Source of the DNA: Paeniroseomonas aquatica
Lineage (GTDB): Bacteria > Pseudomonadota > Alphaproteobacteria > Acetobacterales > Acetobacteraceae
Length of the DNA: 64,000 nucleotides
Direction of reading: 5' to 3'
Assembly (NCBI RefSeq): GCF_030409335.1
Contig: NZ_JAUFPN010000147.1
Span: 62,001-126,000, forward strand
Below, in pieces: positions 38,377 to 46,227 of this stretch. Position numbers and translations under genes: made by a program. Positions within the stretch are counted from its first letter, which is position 1. Every line of letters starts with the position of its first letter. The notes beneath the pieces were generated by a model, which was not told the origin of the DNA, did no database searches, and was given only the letters and a program-made list of their open reading frames with translations.

Positions 38377-39392
38377 TCACCCGCCGCGGCGCGCTTGCCA
38401 CCAGCCTCCTCGCCGGCCTGCCCGGCCTGTCCGCGGCCCAATCCGCCCAGGTCGTCGTCGGCACCTGGGGCGGCGACTATGGCGACCTGCTCGCCGGCAA
38501 CATCGACAAGCCGCTGCTGGCGCCGCGCGGCACCGAGGTGATCCAGGACGTCGGCCCGCAGGACCCGCGCAAGACCAAACTGATCGCCGAGCGCAGCGCC
38601 CGGCGCGGCAGCATGGATGTCTGCTGCCTGTCGGACGTCGACATGTTCAGCATGGCGCAGCAGGGCGTCTTCGAGCCGATCGACGAGGCCCGGGTGCCAA
38701 ACCTGGCCAAGGCCATCCCCTCGCTGAAGCGGCCCTACTCGATCCCGCACATCTATTCGGCCAAGGTCATCCTCTACAACCCGGCCAAGGTCACCGCCGC
38801 GCCGCAGAGCTATGCCGACCTCTGGGACCCGAAGTACCGCGGCAAGGTGGGCCTGGTGGACATCCTGCACCTGCAAAACATGGAGACGGCGGCCATCGTC
38901 GCCGGCGGCGACCACCACGACTACGAGCCGGGCAAGCGCAAGCTGATGGAGCTGCGCAGCCTCGACGTGAAGGTCTATCCCTCGAACGAGGCCCTGGCAG
39001 CGGCGCTGAAATCCGAGGAGGTCTGGCTCAGCCTGATGTGGCTGGCGCGCGGCTTCATGTGGAAGAAGTCGGGCATTCCGGTGGAGGCCGCGGTGCCCTC
39101 CGAGGGCGCGACCAGCATCTGCTTCGAGATGGCGGTGCCGAAGAATGCCCGCAACCGCGAGGGCGGGCTCGGCTACCTCAATGCCGCGCTCGACGCCAAG
39201 GCGCAGGGGGCCTTCGCCGACCGCATGGGCTATGCCCCGACCGTCACCGACGCGACCCTGCCGCCCGACCTTGCCCGGCAGATCAGCCTGACGCCGGAGC
39301 AGCAGGCCAAGCTGCGCACGCCGGACTACGAGTACATCGCCAGGAACCAGGTCGCGCTGATCGACTTCTGGAACAAGGAATTCAAGCGTTGA
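38373..39392 (+). CDS. Polyamine-type substrate-binding protein, second paralogue
   Basis: A 339-residue extracytoplasmic receptor of the PotD/PotF-like family. The signal (MITRRGALATSLLAGLPGLSAA) with paired Arg is followed by QVVVGTWGGDYG, the SMDVCCLSDVDMF segment, IPHIYSAKVILYNP and YPSNEALAAALKSEEVWLSLMW. It starts in an ATGA overlap with the frameshifted copy. It is closely related to the third copy throughout, which points to tandem duplication. Delivers substrate to the PotC/PotB-like permease pair. Confidence 0.9.
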   Translation: MITRRGALATSLLAGLPGLSAAQSAQVVVGTWGGDYGDLLAGNIDKPLLAPRGTEVIQDVGPQDPRKTKLIAERSARRGSMDVCCLSDVDMFSMAQQGVFEPIDEARVPNLAKAIPSLKRPYSIPHIYSAKVILYNPAKVTAAPQSYADLWDPKYRGKVGLVDILHLQNMETAAIVAGGDHHDYEPGKRKLMELRSLDVKVYPSNEALAAALKSEEVWLSLMWLARGFMWKKSGIPVEAAVPSEGATSICFEMAVPKNARNREGGLGYLNAALDAKAQGAFADRMGYAPTVTDATLPPDLARQISLTPEQQAKLRTPDYEYIARNQVALIDFWNKEFKR

Positions 39393-40405
39393 GGCGGCGG
39401 GATCTCGCGCTTGCGGTCGCCGCGCTGACGGCGGGGGCGCCGCGCCTGCCGCGGGCCCAGGGCTCCCAGGTCGTGGTCGGCACCTGGGGCGGCGACTACG
39501 GCGAGATCCTGCAGCAGGGCCTCGATGCCCCCCTCGCCCGCCCGGCCGGGTTGGAGCCGGTGCAGGACGTGGCGCCGGCGCCGCCGCGCAAGGCCAAGCT
39601 GCTGGCCGAGCGCCAAGCGCGCCGCGGCAGCATGGATGTCGCGGCGCTGTCCGACGTCGACATGTACGAGCTCTCCCAGCATGGGCTGTTCGAGCCGGTG
39701 CCGGCGCTGACGCGCGCCGCCGCCGTCATCCCGGCGCTGCGCAAGCCCTATGCGGTGCCGCACATCTATTCCGCCCGCGTCATCCTCTACAATCCGGCCC
39801 GGGTAGCGACGCCGCCGCGCAGCTATGCCGACCTCTGGGACCCGCGGTACCGCGGCCGGGTCGGCCTCTCCGACCTGCTCTACGCGCAATACGCGGAGAC
39901 GGCCGCCATCGTCGGCGGCGGCGGCCCCGGCGACTTCGCCCCGGCATGGAACAAGCTGCGGGAGTGGAAGCGCCTCGGCGCCCGGGTCTATCCCTCGAAC
40001 GAGGCGCTGGCGGCGGGGCTGAAGTCCGAGGAGGTCTGGCTGACCGTCATGTGGCTGGCCCGCGGCTACATGTGGAAGCAGGCCGGCCTGCAGATCGAGC
40101 ATGTGGTGCCCGAGGAGGGCGCCACCTCGATCACCTACGAGATGGGGGTGCCGAAGAACAGCCGCGGCAAGGACCAGGCCTGGCGCTACATCGACCTGAT
40201 GCTGGACCCGCGCGCCCAGGGCGCCTTCGCCCGCCGCATGGGCTACGTCCCGACCGTGAGCGATGCGCCGCTGCCGCCCGATCTGGCGCGGCAGATCAGC
40301 CTCTCCGAGGCCGACCAGGCGAGGCTCCGCACCCCGGACTACGGCTACATGGCGCGCATGGCGCCGGACGTGCTGGAGTTCTGGAACCGCGAGTTCAAGG
40401 CCTGA
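39389..40405 (+). CDS. Polyamine-type substrate-binding protein, third paralogue
   Basis: A 338-residue receptor very similar to the copy before it. The start is taken as TTG at 39389, which overlaps the upstream stop as TTGA, matching the GTGA and ATGA junctions of its siblings; no ATG exists before the signal sequence (RRRDLALAVAALTAGAPRLPRA). Shared blocks are QVVVGTWGGDYG, PHIYSARVILYNPARV, YPSNEALAAGLKSEEV and the C-terminal LEFWNREFK. Residues around the pocket differ from the second copy, which may broaden the substrate range. Confidence 0.88.
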   Translation: MRRRDLALAVAALTAGAPRLPRAQGSQVVVGTWGGDYGEILQQGLDAPLARPAGLEPVQDVAPAPPRKAKLLAERQARRGSMDVAALSDVDMYELSQHGLFEPVPALTRAAAVIPALRKPYAVPHIYSARVILYNPARVATPPRSYADLWDPRYRGRVGLSDLLYAQYAETAAIVGGGGPGDFAPAWNKLREWKRLGARVYPSNEALAAGLKSEEVWLTVMWLARGYMWKQAGLQIEHVVPEEGATSITYEMGVPKNSRGKDQAWRYIDLMLDPRAQGAFARRMGYVPTVSDAPLPPDLARQISLSEADQARLRTPDYGYMARMAPDVLEFWNREFKA

Positions 40406-40407
40406 GC

Positions 40408-41238
40408 ATGGCGGCCCTGGTCCTCCCGGCGGCACTGCTGGTGCTGGTCCTGCTGGTCGCGCCGATGGCGATGCTCTTCCGCATCAGCCTGAACCAGTAC
40501 AGCCCGACCGAGCTGATGATCGAGGCGCTGTCGCCGGAGAACTACCTCCGCGCCATCGCCGACCCCTACTACCAGGACGTGCTGGCGACCACGATGGGGG
40601 TGGCGCTGTCCTGCACCCTGATCGCCCTGCTGCTCGGCTTCCCCGCCGCTTACTGGCTGGCGCGGATGGAGAGCCGCTGGAAGAGCCTCGCCGTCATCCT
40701 GACGCTCTTTCCGCTGCTGGTCGGCAACGTGGTCCGCGCCGCCGGCTGGATGGCGCTGCTCGGCCGCGACGGCGCCATCAACGCCGGGCTGATGGGCCTC
40801 GGGCTGATCGCGGAGCCGCTGACGCTGCTCTACACCCGCGGCGCCGTCATCCTCGGCATCGTCGCGGTGGTGGCGCCCTACATGATCCTGACGCTCGCCT
40901 CGGTGATCGAGGCGATCCCCCGCCAGGTCGAGGAGGCCGCCGCCAACCTCGGGGCCGGGCCGCTGACCGGCTTCCGCCGGGTGGTGCTGCCGCTGGCGCT
41001 GCCGGGGGTCGCGGCCGGCAGCGTGCTGGTCTTCATCCTCTGCATGAACGCCTATGCGACGCCGGTGCTGCTGGGCGGGCCGCAGTTCAAGATGATGGCG
41101 CCGGCGGTCTACGACCAGTTCGTCAAGGGTACCAACTGGCCCTTCGGCGCGGCGCTGGCCTTCGTCCTGCTGGTGGTGACCCTGACCCTGACCATCGCCG
41201 GCAGCGCCCTGCTCGCCCGCCGCAGCCGCCGCGGCTGA
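40408..41238 (+). CDS. Polyamine-type ABC transporter permease (PotB-like)
   Basis: A 276-residue permease completing the transporter. The N-terminal helix (AALVLPAALLVLVLLVAPMAML) and the EAA loop PRQVEEAAANLGAGPLTGFRRVVLPLALPG are typical of PotB/PotH. In most pot operons both permeases are adjacent; here they stand at opposite ends with the three receptors between them. It starts 2 nt after the third receptor stop. Confidence 0.9.
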   Translation: MAALVLPAALLVLVLLVAPMAMLFRISLNQYSPTELMIEALSPENYLRAIADPYYQDVLATTMGVALSCTLIALLLGFPAAYWLARMESRWKSLAVILTLFPLLVGNVVRAAGWMALLGRDGAINAGLMGLGLIAEPLTLLYTRGAVILGIVAVVAPYMILTLASVIEAIPRQVEEAAANLGAGPLTGFRRVVLPLALPGVAAGSVLVFILCMNAYATPVLLGGPQFKMMAPAVYDQFVKGTNWPFGAALAFVLLVVTLTLTIAGSALLARRSRRG

Positions 41239-41245
41239 TCCCGGC

Positions 41246-41276
41246 GCGCCGCGCCGCTCGGCACCCGGCGCGGCGC
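41246..41276 (+). terminator. GC-only 11-bp hairpin after the polyamine-type operon
   Basis: A perfect inverted repeat with arms 41246-41256 and 41266-41276 and a 9-base loop begins 8 bp after the permease stop. There is no T run, so it may act with Rho or as an mRNA-stabilising stem rather than as a classical intrinsic terminator. Confidence 0.5.
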
Positions 41277-41334
41277 CGCTCGGCAACAGCCAGCGCCCAG
41301 GCGCGTTGCATGCGGCGAACCCAGGAGGAAAGCC

Positions 41335-41520
41335 GTGTCCGATACCGTCACCCCGTCCAGCCCGAACCCTGGCCCGGAAATCCCGGCGCCCTCGCCCTCC
41401 CCGGCGCCGTCGCCCGGCCCCGGACCGCTCGACCCCTCCCCCGGCCCGGGTCCGGAACTGCCGCCGACCAGCCCGCCGATGCCTCCGACCATGCCTCCGC
41501 CGCAGGCTGCAGCATATTGA
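41335..41520 (+). CDS. Small proline-rich protein, 61 residues
   Basis: A short GTG-started frame preceded by an excellent AGGAGG 7-8 nt upstream. After MSDTVTPSS the protein is almost entirely Pro, Gly, Ser and Ala, with repeated P-G-P and P-P-x motifs, and ends P-P-P-Q-A-A-A-Y. It should be disordered. I do not recognise a family. Synthesis would demand EF-P because of the proline runs. The strong ribosome site argues that it is real, whereas the low complexity is a reason for caution. Confidence 0.5.
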   Translation: MSDTVTPSSPNPGPEIPAPSPSPAPSPGPGPLDPSPGPGPELPPTSPPMPPTMPPPQAAAY

Positions 41521-41545
41521 TTTTGCAGTATTATGTTCCGGTAAT
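41517..41545 (+). promoter_or_regulatory. AT-rich island, possible promoter of the KGG protein gene
   Basis: A roughly 35-bp stretch from 41510 is sharply richer in A/T than its surroundings. It holds TTGATT at 41517-41522, TATTAT (5 of 6 to the -10 consensus) at 41529-41534 and GTAATC at 41541-41546, 17-18 bp after the TTGATT. It starts at the stop of the Pro-rich gene and lies about 95 bp before the KGG protein start. The promoter role is inferred. Confidence 0.4.
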
Positions 41546-41638
41546 CCGGGGCGGCTGACGCATCTGGCCGGGGTCCGCCACGTTGGCGCGGGGCGGGCCG
41601 CATCGGGTGGCCCCAGAGCAGCGGAAGGAGCGGATCCC

Positions 41639-41890
41639 ATGGCCCAGACCGGCAAGCGCAATCCAGGCAATTTCGCCAACGACCGAGAGCGTGCGGCGGC
41701 CGCCGGCCGCCTGGGCGGACTTCACCAGGGCAAGGCGACCAATCCCGGCAATTTCGCCAACGACCGCGAGCGGGCCGCCAGTGCCGGCCACGCCGGCGGG
41801 CAGAGCCAGGGCAAGGCCAACAACCCCGGCAATTTCGCCAATGACCGCGCCAAGGCCGCCCTGGCCGGCCGCGCCGGCGGCCGCGGCTGA
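41639..41890 (+). CDS. KGG-repeat stress-induced protein
   Basis: An 83-residue protein made of three KGG-type repeats (PF10685 family), each of about 25 residues: N-P-G-N-F-A-N-D-R followed by an Ala-rich turn and A-G-x-x-G-G. Relatives such as GsiB and YciG/E. coli-type proteins are hydrophilic and induced by general stress or starvation. The start has GGAAGGAG about 8 nt upstream. The repeats are near-identical at the DNA level. It converges on the squalene synthase-like gene. Confidence 0.88.
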   Translation: MAQTGKRNPGNFANDRERAAAAGRLGGLHQGKATNPGNFANDRERAASAGHAGGQSQGKANNPGNFANDRAKAALAGRAGGRG

Positions 41891-41911
41891 GCAGGCAGGG
41901 CCGGGCGCGCC

Positions 41912-42751
41912 TCAGATCCGCCCGAGCAGCCCGGCCCCGATGACGGCCAGCCGGTCGCCGAGGCCGCGCCCCGGCGGCACCGCCCGGCCCAGCCGCAGGC
42001 GCCGCAGGTCGCGCCGTGCCAGCACCAGCGGCAGGCCGGCGGCGGTGACCAGCCGGCCGAGGCCCAGCCGCCGCGCCTCCGCCGGCCGTGCTCCGGCTGC
42101 CGCCAGTGCCGCCACGACGGGCCCGGCGGCGCCGGGCGCCGCCGCCGCCGCCTCCGCCGACAGGCCATGCCGGGCCAGCGTCTCGGCCGGCAGCAGGCAG
42201 CGGCCCTGCCCGGCCAGGGCCGGGACGCTGCGCAGGACCCCGGCCAGGCCATAGGCCACGCCGGCCTCCTGCAGCGCCACCAGCGCCGCCCCCGAGGCGC
42301 CGAGCAGCCGCCCGACGGCCACCGCGAAACCGCCGGCCGTGCCGCGCAGATAGGCCTGGAAGGCGGCCTCCGTCGGCATGCCCTCCTCCTCGGCCTCGGC
42401 TTCGCGGGCATCCGCCAGGGCCAGCAGCGCCGCCGGCTCCAGCAGTCCCGCGGTGATCGCCGCATGCAGCGGCCCGGCCACCTCGTGCAGCCGCGGCGGC
42501 TTGCCGGCGGCGGCCTCCGCCACCACGTCGCGCCACCACTGCAGGCGGATCAGCGCCAGCAATGGCGTCCGCGCCGCCTCCCGGGCGCGGGCCAGCTCGT
42601 GGTTGAAGCCGATCAGGGTGAACAACGCCTCCCGCTTCGCCGCGGGGGCGAAGAGGGCGCAGAGGAATCGGTCGGGATCGCGGGCCCGGGCGAGGGCGGC
42701 GATTCCGGAAAGCGACGACGGCGCGGGGGTCTCGGGCATATGCGGCTTCAT
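41912..42751 (-). CDS. Squalene/phytoene synthase family protein
   Basis: A 279-residue helical protein of the trans-isoprenyl diphosphate synthase family. FLCALFAPAAKREALFTLIGFNHELARARE at the start and LIRLQWWRDVV following it match the alphaproteobacterial members related to mitochondrial NDUFAF6. The catalytic DxxxD aspartate clusters of genuine phytoene or squalene synthases are not obvious, so a non-enzymatic assembly role is possible. In many alphaproteobacteria this gene closes the yajC-secDF cluster, whose yajC lies nearby. An alternative start is 42739. Confidence 0.75.
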   Translation of the reverse strand: MKPHMPETPAPSSLSGIAALARARDPDRFLCALFAPAAKREALFTLIGFNHELARAREAARTPLLALIRLQWWRDVVAEAAAGKPPRLHEVAGPLHAAITAGLLEPAALLALADAREAEAEEEGMPTEAAFQAYLRGTAGGFAVAVGRLLGASGAALVALQEAGVAYGLAGVLRSVPALAGQGRCLLPAETLARHGLSAEAAAAAPGAAGPVVAALAAAGARPAEARRLGLGRLVTAAGLPLVLARRDLRRLRLGRAVPPGRGLGDRLAVIGAGLLGRI

Positions 42752-42843
42752 GCCCGCTTGCTTGACGCGCGGGAAGCCGCCGCCTAGCTGTCCTTCAGCC
42801 CCCGGGCCTGCCGGGTGCACCACCCACAAACGGGAGAGACCCC

Positions 42844-43482
42844 ATGGCCTTCAGCCTGCCTGCGCTGCCTTACGATACCAGCGCGCTCGCCGCCCAGGGC
42901 ATGTGCCAGGAGACGCTCGAGCTCCATCACGGCAAGCACCACAACGCCTATGTCACCGCGCTGAACGGCCTGGTCGAGAGCAAGGGCCTGGCCGGCAAGT
43001 CGCTCGAGGCCATCGTCGCCGAGGCCGGCAAGGCCGGGGCCGACGGCGCCCCGGTGCTCAACCAGGCCGGCCAGCACTGGAACCACATCCTGTTCTGGCA
43101 GGTGATGTCGCCCAAGGGCGGCGGCGACAAGCTGCCGGCCACGCTGGCGGCCAAGATCGAGCAGGACCTCGGCGGCTTGGCGACCTTCAAGGAGGCCTTC
43201 AAGCAGGCCGGCGTCACCCAGTTCGGCTCCGGCTGGGCCTGGCTGATCGTCGGCGCCGACGGCAAGCTGAAGGTGACCAAGACCCCGAACGGCTCCAACC
43301 CGATCGCCACCGGCGAGGGCACGCCGATCCTCGGCGTCGACGTCTGGGAGCACGCCTACTACCTCGACTTCCGCAACGTCCGGCCGAACTACCTCGACAA
43401 CTTCCTGAACAAGCTGGTCGACTGGGAAGTGGTCGAGGGCCTGCTGAAGAACGGCGGGCTGAAGTCCGGCCAGGCGGCCTGA
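42844..43482 (+). CDS. sodB: Superoxide dismutase, Fe type
   Basis: A 212-residue Fe/Mn superoxide dismutase that converts superoxide to oxygen and peroxide in the cytoplasm. The metal ligands are in LELHHGKHHNAY (His), NQAGQHWNHILFW (His) and GVDVWEHAYYLDF (Asp and His). The outer-sphere Gln in A-G-Q-H-W and a non-Gln at N-G-S-N-P favour Fe over Mn, though cambialistic use is possible. The gene has its own short upstream region, with CGGGAGAG before the ATG, and is followed by a chain of stem-loops. Confidence 0.93.
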   Translation: MAFSLPALPYDTSALAAQGMCQETLELHHGKHHNAYVTALNGLVESKGLAGKSLEAIVAEAGKAGADGAPVLNQAGQHWNHILFWQVMSPKGGGDKLPATLAAKIEQDLGGLATFKEAFKQAGVTQFGSGWAWLIVGADGKLKVTKTPNGSNPIATGEGTPILGVDVWEHAYYLDFRNVRPNYLDNFLNKLVDWEVVEGLLKNGGLKSGQAA

Positions 43483-43493
43483 GCAGGACGTCT

Positions 43494-43549
43494 GGGAGAC
43501 GGTGTCTCCCGGATGCTTGTTCGTCGATGCCGGCTGGTCGGCATCGACG
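43494..43549. terminator. Consecutive stem-loops between convergent sodB and the 150-residue gene
   Basis: Two perfect inverted repeats follow the sodB stop. The first has 7-bp arms at 43494-43500 and 43504-43510 with a 3-base loop. The second has 11-bp arms at 43522-43532 and 43539-43549 with a 6-base loop. A third, imperfect stem (GGGCCCG with CGGGCCC) follows up to about 43590. They lie between convergent genes, so a bidirectional terminator is likely. Confidence 0.7.
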
Positions 43550-43595
43550 GATGAAGGGCCCGAGGGATTTCGCCTCCCCGGGCCCGCGCTGCTGC

Positions 43596-44048
43596 TTAGT
43601 CGGTGAACCTTGGCCCCCGTTCGAGGCCCGGGGCGAAGCGATGGAAGGGCTCGGCCAGCTCCTCCGGCCAGACCGCGACGCGCGGCGGTGCGAGGTAGAT
43701 GGGCCCGCCATCGACCAGCAGCATCAGGTACAGCCGCTCGCCCTCGGCGTCGAAGGCCATGAACAGGCCGCGGTCGCCCTCGCTGCCCCAGCCCACCAGC
43801 CAGCGGTCGGCGACAAGCGCCACCGGCGGCCCCGGCAGCCGCATGCCCTCGTAGACCGATTGCTGCCGGCCGCGTGCGGCGCCGCGCAGCAGCACGGCGA
43901 CCGAGCCCAGTGCACCCAGCTGCACCAGCGTGCCGCCGGCAACCGCCCGGGCTTCCGGGTCCGCCGCCCGGGCAGCGCACGGGGCGAGCAGCCGCGCCCC
44001 GCAGGCCGCCGGCAGCAGGACCGCCAGCGCCCGGCGCGACGGCGTCAC
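43596..44048 (-). CDS. Hypothetical exported protein, 150 residues
   Basis: The start is the GTG at 44048, which overlaps the yajC stop (GTGA). An N-terminal SRRALAVLLPAACGARLLAPCAARAAD is a signal peptide, so the product is probably periplasmic. The mature part has a beta-rich look (GTLVQLGALGSVAVLLRG, LVADRWLVGWGSEGDRGLFMAFDAEGERLYLML). I do not recognise the family. It is translationally coupled to yajC, in the place where secD normally stands. Confidence 0.65.
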   Translation of the reverse strand: MTPSRRALAVLLPAACGARLLAPCAARAADPEARAVAGGTLVQLGALGSVAVLLRGAARGRQQSVYEGMRLPGPPVALVADRWLVGWGSEGDRGLFMAFDAEGERLYLMLLVDGGPIYLAPPRVAVWPEELAEPFHRFAPGLERGPRFTD

Positions 44049-44386
44049 CCCTTGGCCGGGGCGTCGCTGCCGGTGATCGGCTTCAGCACGTCGCCGATGG
44101 TCGCCCGCAGGACGCTGACGCGCACGTTGGGGGCGATCTCCACCTCGACCTCGTCCACGCCGTCCTTCACGGTGATGACCTTGGCGATGATGCCGCCCGC
44201 GGTCAGCACGCGGTCGCCGCGCTTGAGCGAGGCCAGCAGCGCGCGGTGCTCCTTCTGCTTCTTCTGCTGCGGGCGGATGAGCAGGAAGTAGAAGACGCCG
44301 AAGATGAGCAGGAGCGGCGCGAGCTGCATGACCAGCGCCATCGGGCCGCCGGCGGCGTCCTGGGCATAAGCGGGGGAGATGAACAT
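44045..44386 (-). CDS. yajC: Preprotein translocase subunit YajC
   Basis: A 113-residue accessory subunit of the SecDF-YajC complex. The one transmembrane helix (PLLLIFGVFYFLLIRPQQKKQKEHRALLASLKRGDRVLTAGG, with helix at about 23-37) and the R-P-Q-Q-K-K-x-K-E-H motif are unmistakable. The start MFISPAYAQDAAGG is typical for alphaproteobacteria. secD and secF do not follow, which is unusual. Confidence 0.95.
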   Translation of the reverse strand: MFISPAYAQDAAGGPMALVMQLAPLLLIFGVFYFLLIRPQQKKQKEHRALLASLKRGDRVLTAGGIIAKVITVKDGVDEVEVEIAPNVRVSVLRATIGDVLKPITGSDAPAKG

Positions 44387-44502
44387 CCCGGGGATTTCCT
44401 TGTTGGGCCGGCTTGGCGTATGCGGCGGGGCGCAAACTAGCGGGCGCCCCCCCAGCGTCAAGTGCGGCCGGCGGCAGGCGGGGCTCGCCCGCGGGATCAC
44501 GG

Positions 44503-45360
44503 ATGGACAATCACATGGACAATGCCCTGCTGACCCGCATCGCCGAGGCCCTGGAGCGGCTGGCCCCGCCGCCCCCCGCCCCGCCCCGGGTCGAGGGCGC
44601 CGATGCCTTCGTCTGGCACGCCGAGCCGGTGGCGCGCCTCGCCCCGGTCGCCCGCGTCTCCCGCGTCGAGCTCGGGCTGCTGCAGGGCGTGGAGCGGCAG
44701 AAGGGCATCCTGCTGGAGAACACCCTGCGCTTCGCCCGCGGCCATGCCGCCAACAACGTCATGCTCTGGGGCGCCCGCGGCATGGGCAAGTCCTCGCTCA
44801 TCAAGGCCGCGCATGCCGCCGCCAATGCCGAGATCCCCGGCAGCCTGGCGCTGATCGAGATCCAGCGGGAGGACATCCGCACCCTGCCGGAGCTGCTGAA
44901 CATCCTCCGGGCCCAGCCGCGCCGCTGCCTGGTCTTCTGCGACGACCTCTCCTTCGAGAAGGAGGACGCCGACTACAAGGCGCTGAAATCCGTGCTCGAC
45001 GGCGGCATCGAGGGCCGCCCGGTCAACGTGCTGTTCTACGCGACCTCCAACCGCCGCCACCTGATGTCCCGCGACATGATCGAGAACGAGCGCAGCACCG
45101 CCATCCACGGCCAGGAGGCGGTGGAGGAGAAGGTCTCGCTCAGCGACCGCTTCGGGCTCTGGATCGGCTTCCACAACTGCGACCAGCCGACCTACTTCGC
45201 CATGGTCGAGGGCTATGCCGCATCCTTCGGCATCGCGCTGTCGCCGGAGGAGCTGCGGCGCCAGGCGAATGAGTGGTCGGTGACCCGCGGCGGCCGTTCC
45301 GGCCGGGTCGCCTGGCAGTTCATCCAGGACCTCGGCGGCCGGCTCGGCGTGGCGACCTGA
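44503..45360 (+). CDS. DUF815-family AAA-type ATP-binding protein
   Basis: A 285-residue P-loop ATPase. Walker A is GARGMGKSS (about 94-102), Walker B-like LVFCDDLSFE follows, then sensor residues in LFYATSNRRHLMSRDM and the C-terminal RSGRVAWQFIQDLGGR. The family is widespread next to yajC in alphaproteobacteria, read in the opposite direction, as here. Its role is not established; AAA-type remodelling is assumed. Two starts are possible, 44503 and 44515. Confidence 0.88.
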   Translation: MDNHMDNALLTRIAEALERLAPPPPAPPRVEGADAFVWHAEPVARLAPVARVSRVELGLLQGVERQKGILLENTLRFARGHAANNVMLWGARGMGKSSLIKAAHAAANAEIPGSLALIEIQREDIRTLPELLNILRAQPRRCLVFCDDLSFEKEDADYKALKSVLDGGIEGRPVNVLFYATSNRRHLMSRDMIENERSTAIHGQEAVEEKVSLSDRFGLWIGFHNCDQPTYFAMVEGYAASFGIALSPEELRRQANEWSVTRGGRSGRVAWQFIQDLGGRLGVAT

Positions 45361-45375
45361 GGCCGGGCGGCGGCC

Positions 45376-46146
45376 TCACCCCGCGTCGAGCCAGTCGACA
45401 TCGCCATCGTCGAGGTCGTAGCGGGCGGCGACGATCCTGAGCCGCCCGGCGGCGACCGCATCCCGGAGGATGCCGCTCTGCGTCGCAAGCCGGGTGGCGA
45501 CCCGGCGGGCATTGGCCCGCACCGCATTGTCGAGCGGATCGCCCGCCGCGCCGCGCACCGACAGCACGGCCGGGATGATGGGCTGCACCATCTCCCCGAT
45601 CACCCCGGGGAAGACCGCGTTCCGCTCGACCACGTCGAGCGCCGCGGCGACGGCGCCGCAGCCCTCGTGCCCCAGCACCACCACCAGCGGGCAGCCGAGC
45701 ACGCCCACGCCGTATTCCACGCTGCCGAGCGCCGCCGTGTCGATGGTGTTGCCGGCGTTGCGGACGATGAACAACTCGCCCAGGCCGCGGCCGAACAGCA
45801 GCTCGGGCGGCACCCGGCTGTCGGAACAGCCGACCAGCACCGCGAAGGGCGCCTGCCCCCGGGCCAGCTCGACCCGCCGCTCCCGCCCCTGGGTGCTCCG
45901 GAAGGGCGCCTCGGTCAGGAAGCGGTCGTTGCCGTCCTGCAGCTGGCGCAGGGCCTGGTCCGGGGTGAGGCTGGTGCGGGCCACCACCTCGGCCGTCCGC
46001 CCTGACGCCGGCGCCAGAGCCGCGGTGGCCGCGAGCAGGCCGGCCGCGGCGAAACGGCGGCGGCCCCAGCCCTGGCCCGCGGGTCGATCCTGGGCCGGAG
46101 GATGAGGATGGGCGCTGCCGCAGCAGCGGCACGAGGCGTCAGGCAT
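45376..46146 (-). CDS. Exported beta-carbonic anhydrase
   Basis: A 256-residue beta-class carbonic anhydrase that interconverts CO2 and bicarbonate. Zinc ligands are in the motifs VGCSDSRVPPELLF (Cys, Asp) and VLGHEGCGAVAAA (His, Cys), both intact. The N terminus contains a twin-arginine-like GRRRFAAAGLLAATAALAPASG at about residues 28-49, preceded by a Cys/His-rich segment (CRCCGSAHPHPP). Export by the Tat path is therefore likely, which suits the tatBC genes nearby. The start at 46146 has GGGAG 9 nt upstream; 46200 is an alternative. Confidence 0.88.
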   Translation of the reverse strand: MPDASCRCCGSAHPHPPAQDRPAGQGWGRRRFAAAGLLAATAALAPASGRTAEVVARTSLTPDQALRQLQDGNDRFLTEAPFRSTQGRERRVELARGQAPFAVLVGCSDSRVPPELLFGRGLGELFIVRNAGNTIDTAALGSVEYGVGVLGCPLVVVLGHEGCGAVAAALDVVERNAVFPGVIGEMVQPIIPAVLSVRGAAGDPLDNAVRANARRVATRLATQSGILRDAVAAGRLRIVAARYDLDDGDVDWLDAG

Positions 46147-46227
46147 AGGAAGGTACTCCCGGTTCTCGGTCAGAACGCCGCAGGCGGCCGGCGCTGGCAT
46201 CGGGCCGGGCGCCGAAGCCCCGACCGC

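Noticed and set aside
37362-39392. Reading the first and second receptors as one 676-residue protein
   Set aside because: Residues after about 35 have no homology in that frame until the second signal peptide; the homologous sequence lies in the shifted frame.
41335-41520. Treating the Pro-rich frame as a collagen-like or CRISPR-like repeat
   Set aside because: The repeats are irregular, short and in frame; no spacer structure exists.
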